Assembly (NCBI RefSeq): GCF_011766325.1
Contig: NZ_BLLG01000017.1
Location: 62,001 to 126,000 of the forward strand
Reading direction: 5' to 3'
Length of the DNA stretch: 64,000 nucleotides
From: Streptomyces pacificus
GTDB lineage: Bacteria; Actinomycetota; Actinomycetes; Streptomycetales; Streptomycetaceae
Positions 26,474 to 33,990 of the stretch are shown piece by piece. Within the stretch, counting starts at the first letter, position 1. Each line of letters begins with the position of its first letter. The notes under the pieces were generated by a model. It was given only the letters and a program-made list of their open reading frames with translations, was not told where the DNA came from and searched no databases. Made by a program: the position numbers and the translations under genes.

Positions 26474-27246
26474 GCGCTGGGCCCTGCATGCGCGGGTGCC
26501 TGGTCGTGGGTGTGGGTCGCGCTGTCGGCGTGGGTGTGCGTGTGACCGCCCTTGCCGTCCCGGTCGGCGTGGGAGTGCGGGGCCATGGGGCCGGGGTCGA
26601 CGGGGGTGTGGTCGCCGGCGCGGTAGCGGGCGAGGGTGTCGCGGACCCAGCCGGTCAGCATCCGGATGGACTCCTCGTCGTGTCGGGACAGCGCGACCAC
26701 CGAGCCCCCTCGGCGGGCTTCGCGGCCCTCGCGGGCCATACGCTCGACGTCCACGCCCACGTATGGGCCCAGGTCGGTCTTGTTGATCACGAGCAGGTCG
26801 GCGCGGGCGATGCCGGGGCCGCCCTTGCGTACGACGTCACCGCCGCCGGCGACGTCCAGGACGAACAGCTGGGCGTCCACCAGGGCCGGGGAGAATGTCG
26901 CGGTGAGGTTGTCGCCGCCGGACTCGATGATGACCAGGTCCAGCGAGCCGAAGTCGGCCTCCAGGTCCTCGGCCGCCAGCAGGTTGGCGGTCACGTCGTC
27001 CCGGATCGCGGTGTGCGGGCACGCGCCCGTCTCCACCGGGCGGATCCGCTCGGGGTCCAGCACCCCGGCACTCTTGAGGTAGCGGGCGTCCTCGTCGGTG
27101 TAGATGTCGTTCGTGATGACACCCAGGCGCAGTTCGCCGGACAGCGCCCGGCACAGGGTCGCGATCAGCGAACTCTTGCCGGTGCCGACGGGACCGGCTA
27201 CGCCCAGACGCATGGCACGGGTGGGGGCGGTGGTGTTCTCAGGCAC
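26470..27246 (-). CDS. ureG: Urease accessory GTPase UreG with His-rich tail
   Basis: SIMIBI-class GTPase that drives nickel insertion. 258 residues: P-loop GPVGTGKSS, NDIYTDEDARYL, the nickel-binding Cys-Pro-His motif in GACPHTAIRDD, IIESGGDNLTATFSP and the guanine motif NKTDLG. The C-terminal ~40 residues are His-rich (HSHADRDGKGGHTHTHAD ...), unlike short UreG proteins with the His stretch at the N-terminus. With no ureE in the operon, this tail may store nickel. GTG start 8 nt inside ureF. Confidence 0.93.
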   Translation of the reverse strand: MPENTTAPTRAMRLGVAGPVGTGKSSLIATLCRALSGELRLGVITNDIYTDEDARYLKSAGVLDPERIRPVETGACPHTAIRDDVTANLLAAEDLEADFGSLDLVIIESGGDNLTATFSPALVDAQLFVLDVAGGGDVVRKGGPGIARADLLVINKTDLGPYVGVDVERMAREGREARRGGSVVALSRHDEESIRMLTGWVRDTLARYRAGDHTPVDPGPMAPHSHADRDGKGGHTHTHADSATHTHDQAPAHAGPSA

Positions 27247-27895
27247 TGAAGAGTCTCTCCGTGGTGGTGTCGTGGGTCTCGGCCCAGCGCTCGATGAGAG
27301 GGGCGCCCTGGGCCGGGATCTGCTCGGTGGTGTGCAGGTGGGCGACCTGAGTGGCCATCTCGTCGATGTCGGGCAGCAGGTCCTTCACCCACGCGGCGAT
27401 GAGCAGCGGGTCCTGCGGCTCGAGTTTGAGCAGGGCCGCCGTCACGGTCTGGACGTCGTCGTACCCGACCAGGCGGGCCAGGTCGGCGGGACCCATCCCG
27501 GCGCGGTGGGCGAGCAGCCCCAGCACGACGGGACGCGACCAGGTGCGTGCGCGCGTGTCCACGGGGCCGGGCCACAGCGTCTGCAGGACGCGCAGGTAAC
27601 CACGCCCCAGGCGCCGCCCGTTGGCCCTCAGCGCCTGGCTGGGGGTCCGGGCCGCCCAGGCGGCCTCGACCTCGGCCAGGTCGCCGTCATCCGCTGCCAC
27701 CGCACGGGCGACCACGGCGGCCCCCGCCTCCACACGTGTGACCGTACGGAGGCGGGCACGCAGATAGGCGGGCGCCTGGGCCGATGGCGTACCGGCCCGC
27801 AACGCCGGCTCCAGACCCGCTGACTGTGTGTGTCCCCCGGAGGGGAGCCGGGCGTCGCCCAGCAGGGCGAGCAGGAGTGAGGAGGTGGTGCTCAC
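27239..27895 (-). CDS. ureF: Urease accessory protein UreF
   Basis: Bridges UreD and UreG in the nickel-loading complex. 218 residues, mostly alpha-helical, with the family blocks LLGDARLPSGGHTQSAGLEPAL, RRLGRGYLRVLQTLWPG and LKLEPQDPLLIAAWVKDLLP. Overlaps ureG by 8 nt and starts 8 nt after the ureC stop, so it is part of the operon. Confidence 0.9.
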   Translation of the reverse strand: MSTTSSLLLALLGDARLPSGGHTQSAGLEPALRAGTPSAQAPAYLRARLRTVTRVEAGAAVVARAVAADDGDLAEVEAAWAARTPSQALRANGRRLGRGYLRVLQTLWPGPVDTRARTWSRPVVLGLLAHRAGMGPADLARLVGYDDVQTVTAALLKLEPQDPLLIAAWVKDLLPDIDEMATQVAHLHTTEQIPAQGAPLIERWAETHDTTTERLFSA

Positions 27896-27903
27896 AGGGC
27901 GCC

Positions 27904-29778
27904 TCAGAACATCAGATAGCGCTGGGCGAGCGGCAGGTTCTTCGGCGGATTCGGCTGGTCGAGATACCAGAATCCGGCTCGGCTCTTGTGCTTGGTGAGG
28001 CTGTGATTCCGTGTCGTGGCGAGCTCCGGGATCTCCACCGCGATCTTGAACGTACTCGGATCGATGTCGATGCCGAATCGCTCGGCGTTGAAGACCATGT
28101 CGGCCTTCCCGACGTCCTTGACGGGCTTGGCGCCCTTCAGTTCACGCCGTAGTCCGAGGGTGGCGCGCAGAGAGTCCTTGAACACGCCCTTGCCCCTCAC
28201 CGGATCGTAGGGGTCGGTGCCGGGCGGCGGGTTGAGGACCTTGCCCGAGACGAACGAGTAGGACAGCTGGGACGCGATCGCATGGGCCATCGCCGGGCGA
28301 AGGAGCGTCGGTTGAGGCGTCGACACCGAGCCGTTGGGGTCGCCCAGGTTGCCGAGCACCATGGCTCCGCCCTTGATGACGATCTCGGGTCGTACGGCGA
28401 AGAACCGCGGGTCCCACAGCACCAGGTCGGCCAGCTTGCCCTCCGTCACGGAACCGACGTACTCGTCGATGCCGTGGGCGATGGCGGGGTTGATCGTGTA
28501 CTTGGCCACATAGCGCAGGGCGCGGGCGTTGTCGCCCACTCCCCGACCGGACCGGTGGAAGAAGTCCGCGTCCTGGAAGGTCTTGTGGCTCCACTCCTTC
28601 ATGACGTGTGCGACCTGCCAGGTGCGGGTCACGACCTCCCCGATCCGGCCCATGGCCTGGGCGTCGGAGGAGGTGATGGACATCGCGCCCATGTCGTGCA
28701 GCACGTCCTCGGCGAACATGGTGGTGGAGCGGATCCGGGAGTCGGCGAACGCCTGGTCGTTCTTGTTGCTGAGGTCGAGGTGGTGGGCGGAGGCCAGCAT
28801 GTCGATGTGCTCGGCCAGGGTGTTCCTGGTGTACGGCAGCGTCGGGTTCGTAGAGGCGGGCAGAACGTTCTCCTCGGCGGCCACCTTCAGGATGTCGGGC
28901 GCGTGCCCGCCGCCGGCGCCCTCGGCGTGGAAGACGTGAACACCGCGCCCGCCGATGGCATCGAGGGTGGTCTCGACGAAGCCGGCCTCATTGAGGGAGT
29001 CGGCGTGCAGGGTGACCTGCAGGCCCCACTCCTCTCCGGCCTTCAGCGCGGCGTCCAGAGCCGCCGGGGTGGCTCCCCAGTCCTCGTGGATCTTGTATCC
29101 GCCGGCGCCCGCCAGCGCCTGCTCGTCCAAGCCGTCCTCGCTGACGGTATTGCCCTTGCCCAGCAGCATGACGTTGACCGGCAGGTCGTCGAAGCTGCGG
29201 TGGAGGTTCACCAGGTGCTGCGGGCCAGGGGTCACGGTGGTCGCCTTGGTCCCCTCGGAGGGGCCCACGCCGCCGCCGATCAGCGTGGTGGTGCCGGTGG
29301 CCACGGCCTCCATGACGGCCGAGGGGGAGATGATGTGCACATGGGTGTCGACGGTGCCGGCGGTGAGCATCTTGCCCTCGCCGGAGATCACGTCCGTAGA
29401 GGGGCCGATCTCCAGCCCGTCGGTGACCCCGTCCATGACGTCGCTGTTGCCGGCCTTGCCGATCGCGACGATGAGACCGTCCTTGATCCCGACGTCGGCA
29501 CGTACGATGGTGTCGCTGCGCCGCCGTTTCAGGGCGGGAGCGACGTCCAGGATGATCACATTGGTGATTACCGTGTCGGGGGCGCCCTGCGCGCTGGTGG
29601 TGCTGCCCTGCAGCATCGACTCGCGGATGGTCTTGCCACCGCCGAAGATCGCCTCGTCACCGCCGAAGGTCAGATCCTCGGTGATCTCGATCCAGAGGTT
29701 GGTGTCGCCCAGGCGGACCTGGTCGCCCACGGTCGGGCCGTAGGACTTCGCGTACTGCTTCCGCGTGATGTTCGCCAT
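27904..29778 (-). CDS. ureC: Urease alpha subunit, divergent type
   Basis: Catalytic subunit hydrolysing urea to ammonia and carbamate. 624 residues, against about 570 for common UreC. Metal and active-site elements kept: THVHIISP, the carbamylated lysine in GGYKIHEDWGATP (about residue 229), LHADSLNE and HAEGAGGGHAPDI. The flap motif that usually reads MVCHHLDP is MLASAHHLDL, so the flap cysteine is Ala331. The following RIRRET is RIRSTT. A ~45-residue insertion (from GKVLNPPPGTDPYDP on) precedes the C-terminal block. Activity is plausible, since cysteine mutants of other ureases keep some activity. Confidence 0.92.
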   Translation of the reverse strand: MANITRKQYAKSYGPTVGDQVRLGDTNLWIEITEDLTFGGDEAIFGGGKTIRESMLQGSTTSAQGAPDTVITNVIILDVAPALKRRRSDTIVRADVGIKDGLIVAIGKAGNSDVMDGVTDGLEIGPSTDVISGEGKMLTAGTVDTHVHIISPSAVMEAVATGTTTLIGGGVGPSEGTKATTVTPGPQHLVNLHRSFDDLPVNVMLLGKGNTVSEDGLDEQALAGAGGYKIHEDWGATPAALDAALKAGEEWGLQVTLHADSLNEAGFVETTLDAIGGRGVHVFHAEGAGGGHAPDILKVAAEENVLPASTNPTLPYTRNTLAEHIDMLASAHHLDLSNKNDQAFADSRIRSTTMFAEDVLHDMGAMSITSSDAQAMGRIGEVVTRTWQVAHVMKEWSHKTFQDADFFHRSGRGVGDNARALRYVAKYTINPAIAHGIDEYVGSVTEGKLADLVLWDPRFFAVRPEIVIKGGAMVLGNLGDPNGSVSTPQPTLLRPAMAHAIASQLSYSFVSGKVLNPPPGTDPYDPVRGKGVFKDSLRATLGLRRELKGAKPVKDVGKADMVFNAERFGIDIDPSTFKIAVEIPELATTRNHSLTKHKSRAGFWYLDQPNPPKNLPLAQRYLMF

Positions 29779-29811
29779 TGCTCTGCTCCAGCCGGGTTTA
29801 CGAGGGCGCGG

Positions 29812-30390
29812 TCAGTCGAGATCGGTGTCGCCGGGCCGCTTGTCCTTGCGCAGGCCCGGAACACGTCGATTCCCGCCGATCGGTACGACCTCGATCGCGT
29901 CGCTGGGCGCGTGCTCCGGGCTGAACCGCATGGAGTCCCCGGGAGCGATGTCGAGGCGGTAGCCCCAGGGGGCCACTCCCGGCGTCTTCGACCGGTCGTG
30001 CGCCAACTGGCGGGCGGCGGCGATCTGCTCAAGCCGCGAAAGCCGCGGGTCCGTCAGCGCCTTCTCCGCCTCGGCGGCGGCTTCCTCGTCAGTGAAGAAC
30101 AGCAAGTCCTCGTTGACGTCGGCCAGGTGGATGTGCGAACCGATTTGGATGTCTCGGTCACCGACGTTGACCACATAGACCGTCGCCTTGCCCTCCACGG
30201 AGTTGAGGACATGCTCCGCGGTCGGCTCCCTGACCCACACTCCGCCCACCTCGTACCGGGAGAAGTCGTGGACCTCGCCCGGATCCAGCTCGGAGGGCGG
30301 CAAGGACTCGGCAGGTACCGGGCACTCAGGTCGCACGCCCGGACACACGGTCGGCGTGGGCTTCGCTGCCAGCGGTTGGAAGTAGGGCAC
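29812..30390 (-). CDS. ureB: Urease beta subunit, extended
   Basis: Structural subunit, 192 residues instead of about 100. The core motifs are split: VVNVGDRDIQIGSHIHLADVN near the middle and GYRLDIAPGDSMRFSP ... IEVVPIGGNR near the end, separated by ~45 residues with an acidic helix. The N-terminus is also extended (Pro-rich). Lies 33 nt upstream of ureC. Confidence 0.9.
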   Translation of the reverse strand: MPYFQPLAAKPTPTVCPGVRPECPVPAESLPPSELDPGEVHDFSRYEVGGVWVREPTAEHVLNSVEGKATVYVVNVGDRDIQIGSHIHLADVNEDLLFFTDEEAAAEAEKALTDPRLSRLEQIAAARQLAHDRSKTPGVAPWGYRLDIAPGDSMRFSPEHAPSDAIEVVPIGGNRRVPGLRKDKRPGDTDLD

Positions 30391-30400
30391 AGGTCCGTCC

Positions 30401-30787
30401 TCAGTGGATCGGGGCGGGCGTCGGGGCGGCCTTCGGGGCGCGGATCGGGTCGTAGAGGGTGACGAGTTTGCGGCCGTCGGGAAACGTCGCCTCGATCTGG
30501 AGGACGTGGAGCATCTCGGCGACGCCCTCCATGACGTCGGCCGTCGTGAGGACGCTCTCGCCCGCGCCCAGGGTGTCGCCCTTCCGCTGCTCCAGGGGAA
30601 CGCCGGCGTCGCTCATCATCTGGTCGACGGTGTAGTTGCCCGCCCGGGCCTCCTCGATGACCCAACAGCTGATGTAGGCCACAGCCTCGGGGTAGTTCAG
30701 CTTGACGCCACGCTCCTTGCGGTAGCTGGCGAGCATCCCCGCCACGCTCAGCAGCAGCTTCTCCTGCTCCGACGGAATCAGGTGCAT
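30401..30787 (-). CDS. ureA: Urease gamma subunit, extended
   Basis: First gene of the operon, 128 residues against about 100. Core motifs: MHLIPSEQEKLLLSVAGMLA, GVKLNYPEAVAYISCWVIEEARAG, DVMEGVAEMLHVLQIEATFP and DGRKLVTLYDPI. A ~20-residue insertion (around SDAGVPLEQRKGDTLGAGES) interrupts the usual turn before the DVMEGV block. ATG 30787 was chosen because it gives the canonical MHL start; the longer open frame upstream lacks family similarity. Confidence 0.9.
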   Translation of the reverse strand: MHLIPSEQEKLLLSVAGMLASYRKERGVKLNYPEAVAYISCWVIEEARAGNYTVDQMMSDAGVPLEQRKGDTLGAGESVLTTADVMEGVAEMLHVLQIEATFPDGRKLVTLYDPIRAPKAAPTPAPIH

Positions 30788-31322
30788 CCATGCTCCTCGA
30801 CGGTGGTGAAGGTGTCTCCGGCCCCCGGTGACCCGGGCTCGACGAAGGCAGCCAGAACGCCTCCGGGCCGACGCCCGTGAGGCGAGCCGGCCGTTTGCCC
30901 ACAGGGAGTGGCAAACACGCACGGCGTTCCCGGACCCGGCGATGAATGTGAGTCCGCAGCGCCCGGTGGGACCACCGGTCCCACCGGGCGAGCCACGCTG
31001 CGTCCTACGTGATCATCCTGCGGTCGGCCGGGAAGCTGCCGCACGATCCGCCCCAGACCCCTCGAATGGATGCCGACGCGAGCGTTTGAACGAAGCCGGC
31101 GGCCACGCGAAGGGGTCCTGGTTCGATGACCTTGCACTCGACCGTGACGTCGCGGGGAGAGCGGGCCGTTTCCGGACGGCGAGCACCGCGAGCAACAGCC
31201 CGCCGGGCCTCTCCCTGCGAGCGAGGCGTCGCACCTGAATCCATATACGCAGCATCCAGCACAAGGCCCGATCAATGAGGGAGACTTCACCCGCGCCCCG
31301 TACCGCCACAAAGGGAGTGCTC
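30788..31322. other. 535-bp gene-free region upstream of the urease operon
   Basis: Expected to hold the urease promoter. No gene is supportable. It contains a strong hairpin at 30961-30989 and otherwise unremarkable sequence. Confidence 0.5.
30961..30989. terminator. Perfect 13-bp hairpin upstream of the urease operon
   Basis: GCCCGGTGGGACC (30961-30973) pairs exactly with GGTCCCACCGGGC (30977-30989) around a 3-nt loop. It may insulate the urease operon from leftward transcripts of the Doc/antitoxin operon. Confidence 0.65.
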
Positions 31323-31460
31323 ATGCCACTGCTTCGTGTCGCGCTGCTCCAGAGCTCAAGCAAGGGGTCGGTCGAAAGGAACCTCAAGTGACTCGAGGAA
31401 GCTGCGGAGCATGCCGCTGGCGCTGGCGCCGGCGCCCGACTGGTCATGCCCCGCACACGA
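31323..31460 (+). pseudogene. 5' fragment of a nitrilase/carbon-nitrogen hydrolase gene
   Basis: MPLLRVALLQSSSKGSVERN then LK and TGA; in the next frame LEEAAEHAAGAGAGARLVMP continues the expected nitrilase start (beta strand, then the LVTPE region). An AGGGAG lies upstream. Only the first ~45 codons remain and the catalytic Glu-Lys-Cys residues are missing. Confidence 0.55.
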
Positions 31461-31569
31461 AGAAGCCCCCGCTCATCGAACAGGGACTCCCTTTGCCGCA
31501 ACGCACTGACCCGCGGACGCTCACTCCCTGCACTCGGGTTGGGAAGAGACCGCTGAACGACGTCGACCG

Positions 31570-31962
31570 TCAGGAAACGGGGAACCAGACCGACAGACGC
31601 TTGGCAATGGCCGGTGTATCGATGTTGTCCTGCGCGACTTCCTCGACGAACGGGCCGGCAATGGAGACGGGCGGCGGGGCGGTACTGGCGCTGACGCCGT
31701 TGAGCCGCAGGAGGACACGCATGGCAAGCCAGGCGGTGTGCTTGTTGCCGTCGATCAGCGCGTGATTACGGGCGACGGAGTGCAGCAGTGCCGCCGCCTT
31801 CTCATGCAGCGTGGGATACAGCTCGACCCCGAACACGCTCATCCGGGGCCGTTCGATCGCTGACACCAGAAGTCCCATGTCACGCACACTGTGTTCGGTA
31901 TCGGTGACCATGCGAGCGATGGCCAGGATCTCATCGATCTGGACATAGCGGACGTCGGTCAC
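31570..31962 (-). CDS. Doc/Fic-type toxin
   Basis: Protein of 130 residues with the Doc version of the Fic motif, NHALIDGNKHTAW, preceded by the helix LHEKAAALLHSVAR. Doc proteins modify a translation factor (EF-Tu phosphorylation in phage P1) and stop growth unless bound by antitoxin. The ATG overlaps the antitoxin stop by 4 nt. The motif has Ala-Leu-Ile where Phe is often found at position 3, but the Asp-Gly-Asn-Lys core is intact. Confidence 0.87.
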   Translation of the reverse strand: MTDVRYVQIDEILAIARMVTDTEHSVRDMGLLVSAIERPRMSVFGVELYPTLHEKAAALLHSVARNHALIDGNKHTAWLAMRVLLRLNGVSASTAPPPVSIAGPFVEEVAQDNIDTPAIAKRLSVWFPVS

Positions 31963-32153
31963 TTCAGGTAGTCCAGGATCTCCGCATCACTGTCCATGAG
32001 TTCGGCCAGAACGTCATCGACCTTCAGCTCGGCCCGATCCTGGGCTTCACGGATGGCCTCAATGGCAAGTTCCTGCTTGCTTCGGCGCTCCCGACGAGCT
32101 CGCTCGGTGAGCTTCGCGTCAAGGTCGTCGGGGAGTCGGAGTGTCATCGCCAT
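31959..32153 (-). CDS. Ribbon-helix-helix antitoxin for Doc
   Basis: Protein of 64 residues: N-terminal RHH DNA-binding domain MAMTLRLPDDLDAKLTERAR, then a basic helix and an acidic C-terminal tail (KVDDVLAELMDSDAEILDYL) that probably binds the toxin. ATG 32153 was preferred over the upstream frame because the RHH beta-strand begins there. Expected to repress its own promoter through the operator just upstream. Confidence 0.85.
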   Translation of the reverse strand: MAMTLRLPDDLDAKLTERARRERRSKQELAIEAIREAQDRAELKVDDVLAELMDSDAEILDYLK

Positions 32154-32161
32154 ACAGGAAT

Positions 32162-32200
32162 GATACCGGACTGGTATCTGGGTGGCGAGGTGATACCAGC
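32162..32200. promoter_or_regulatory. Operator of the Doc/antitoxin operon
   Basis: GATACC (32162-32167) and GGTATC (32173-32178) form an inverted repeat, and another GATACC lies at 32192-32197. They sit 9-45 bp upstream of the antitoxin ATG, where RHH antitoxins bind in pairs. Confidence 0.55.
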
Positions 32201-32568
32201 CACTCGAGACCTCGGACACACGACGGCGTCAGCGGAGCCCGGGTTCCGCAGGGGTGCGGGCGCTCTACTCGGTGAATCATGGCGTTGACCTGCGGAAATA
32301 CCTGTTTCACCCAGGGACGGGGCGTGTCGCGAGGCGGAGGGAAACGTGCTGGTCAGGGGCTTGGGGTGGCTTCGAAGACGCGGGGCGGCTCGGTCAGTCC
32401 GAGGGCGGTCAGGATCTGCTTCTGCGTGCGTGGTGGTGGTCTCGGTGCGCTGCCTCAACCCTCTGGAAGGCGCGGCCCGAACGACCAGAGCCGGCACTCC
32501 GGCGACCAGCACGGCCGCCGGGCACCCGACCCTGCCCGCCCCACCCTGACCTGCTGCCCATGTACGCG

Positions 32569-32636
32569 TCAGAGGCCCTTCTCGGCAGGCTCCAGAATCG
32601 CCACGCACTCCACGTGCGACGTCATCGAAAAGACGT
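32569..32636 (-). other. att site copy 3: inverted rumA 3'-end duplicate (attR-like)
   Basis: On the minus strand this reads SMTSHVECVAILEPAEKGL and a stop, nearly the same C-terminus as the intact gene. About 12 of 69 bases differ, mostly at third codon positions, so it descends from the functional gene of another lineage rather than from local decay. Only one arm pair is present (75 bp upstream on the minus strand), which fits attR. Confidence 0.75.
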
Positions 32637-32710
32637 CAGCCGGAACCGCATCCGGGAAACTGCAGGTCAGATAGGTTTTCCCGCCTCATCGGAGAGTCCA
32701 CGCGCGCCGC

Positions 32711-32729
32711 GGGCGTCATGCGAGCGTCA
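32711..32729. repeat. Arm-type direct repeats beside att copy 3
   Basis: On the minus strand TGACGCTC (32729-32722) and TGACGCCC (32718-32711), 11-bp period, ending 75 bp before the rumA-like core at 32636. Same period and distance as the left arm of copy 2. Confidence 0.6.
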
Positions 32730-32770
32730 CGACCAACGGAATCTGACGACACAGCCGGACAGATCCAACA

Positions 32771-33214
32771 TCAGATCGGAAGGTCGTCGGGCAGCACCCG
32801 GAACGCCTTGTGCCGGCCCAACGGGCGCACAGCCCGGAAATCGCGACGGTCGAGCGTGAGTACCGCGTCGGTGTCGTACTCAGCGGCAAGGGCCACGTTC
32901 ACCGCATCCGCGAGGTCCAGGTCCAAGTCGCGATAGCGGGCGCGCACCGACTGGGCGACACCCAGGTGGTCCTCCGTGATCTCGGGCAGAACGACGCGTC
33001 CTCGGCGCACCCAGTGGCGGATGTCGTCGACCGCGCTGAGGGCCGCTTCACGACCGAGCTCGCGCGTGGCGACGTGGTCGATCTCCGCGAGCAGCAGCGG
33101 GGACATCACCAGGAGCCCGGCAACCATGATGGCTTCGTTCGACGCCTGGTGCTCGGGGTGGCCGGAGTCGAGCGCCGCAAGCAGCCCGGAGGTGTCCGCG
33201 ATGACGACGATCAC
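32771..33214 (-). CDS. PIN-domain toxin (VapC-like)
   Basis: Ribonuclease of 147 residues. Conserved acidic residues: Asp in VIADTSGLLAAL, Glu in LLAEIDHVATREL, and Asp-Asp in LDLADAVNVALAA and LTLDRRDF. VapC-type toxins cleave tRNA or rRNA. The GTG start overlaps the antitoxin stop (GTGA), so the two are coupled. Confidence 0.87.
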   Translation of the reverse strand: MIVVIADTSGLLAALDSGHPEHQASNEAIMVAGLLVMSPLLLAEIDHVATRELGREAALSAVDDIRHWVRRGRVVLPEITEDHLGVAQSVRARYRDLDLDLADAVNVALAAEYDTDAVLTLDRRDFRAVRPLGRHKAFRVLPDDLPI

Positions 33215-33507
33215 GCAGCGGTCCCGGTCCCGGTCCCGGTCCCGGTCCCGGTCCCGGTCCCGGTCCCGGTCTCGCGGCGCACCGCGTCGGCGACAGCGTC
33301 ACGCACGTCAGGCTTACCGGGAGTGCGTCCCGCTCCCCGGAAGGTGCGGGAGAAGAGAGGCTCGTCCCATACACGGTTGGCCATGGCCGCGAGATGGATG
33401 CCCTGGCGGATGATCTCGGCCTCGCTGATACCGCGCCGCTTCGCAGCCTCTTTGATGATCGCGAGGTCTTTCGGATCGGCGTAGACATTAGTGCGCTTCA
33501 TCGACAT
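33211..33507 (-). CDS. RHH antitoxin partner of the PIN toxin, with Gly-Thr repeat tail
   Basis: Protein of 98 residues. The N-terminus MKRTNVYADPKDLAIIKEAA is a ribbon-helix-helix domain; ISEAEIIRQGIHLAAMANR completes it. The last ~18 residues are a (Gly-Thr)n run encoded by an expanded 6-bp repeat that runs up to the stop overlapping the toxin start. ATG 33507 lies inside a repeated operator-like sequence. Confidence 0.85.
   Translation of the reverse strand: MSMKRTNVYADPKDLAIIKEAAKRRGISEAEIIRQGIHLAAMANRVWDEPLFSRTFRGAGRTPGKPDVRDAVADAVRRETGTGTGTGTGTGTGTGTAA
33220..33273. repeat. GGTCCC hexanucleotide repeat inside the antitoxin gene
   Basis: Eight perfect GGTCCC units (33220-33267) and one GGTCTC. 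Unit gain or loss keeps the reading frame and changes only the length of the Gly-Thr tail of the antitoxin. Confidence 0.95.
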
Positions 33508-33543
33508 GTACCAAGACTAGCGCATGTACCACAATGGTGTATG
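33505..33543. promoter_or_regulatory. Operator-like repeats at the antitoxin start
   Basis: CATGTACCA occurs at 33505-33513 (covering the ATG) and 33523-33531, with a near-inverted TGGTGTATG at 33535-33543. The 18-bp spacing suits paired RHH dimers. Confidence 0.45.
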
Positions 33544-33990
33544 TCTATTGCGCCCGAGCGCTCCATGAGCGATGCATCCCGATCGTGCAGCAGAACCGGC
33601 CCCGCGCCTGACGCATCCCATGCCGCAGCACCCGGCCGGCGCCGAGCGTAAGAACCTGCGCAGCACAGAGCCGGAGCACCACACGCCCCCCAAGGCTCCG
33701 CCCCGAACTGCACTGATGTATCTGGAGGTGAGTCTGCCGCCCTTGGCGATGTCGGCAGTGCAACGCGCAGGCATTCCGATGGCGCATCTTGCATGCCTAC
33801 GCGCCTCTGCGCGCCCCCACATGCATCCTCTTTGCGCCCCACACTCCCCTGAGGCAGCTCACCTTGCCGTCATCGCGGTTCCCGGCGAGCGGCCGGCCGA
33901 CCACGACGTCCAGGCGGGTGCCGGCGTCGATGACGACCTGGCGCTCCATAGCGGCCCCACGAACCCTGAGCACGACACGTGGCAGCATGG
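33544..33990. other. Gene-poor segment with a transposase remnant
   Basis: No intact gene. GC content is lower than in the core and short open frames look random, except the transposase-like stretch at 33855-33958. Confidence 0.45.
33855..33958 (-). mobile_element. Fragment of an IS5-type transposase
   Basis: The minus strand reads GAAMERQVVIDAGTRLDVVV then GRPLAGNRDD, closely resembling the catalytic-core stretch VVIDADTRLVVVVGRPLPGN of IS5-group DDE transposases, from memory. No ends or inverted repeats are visible. Confidence 0.55.

Larger units (their letters stand above)
32201..32770. other. Gene-free segment holding att copy 3
   Basis: No supportable gene. Contains the inverted rumA 3'-end copy and one arm repeat pair. 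Left of the copy (32300-32560) the minus strand has a short protein-like stretch near QILTALGLTEPPRVFE that might be a transposase C-terminus, too short to assign. Confidence 0.5.

Noticed and set aside
28282..30462. 726-codon plus-strand frame over the urease genes
   Set aside because: Shadow of ureC and ureB, which carry all expected active-site residues on the minus strand.
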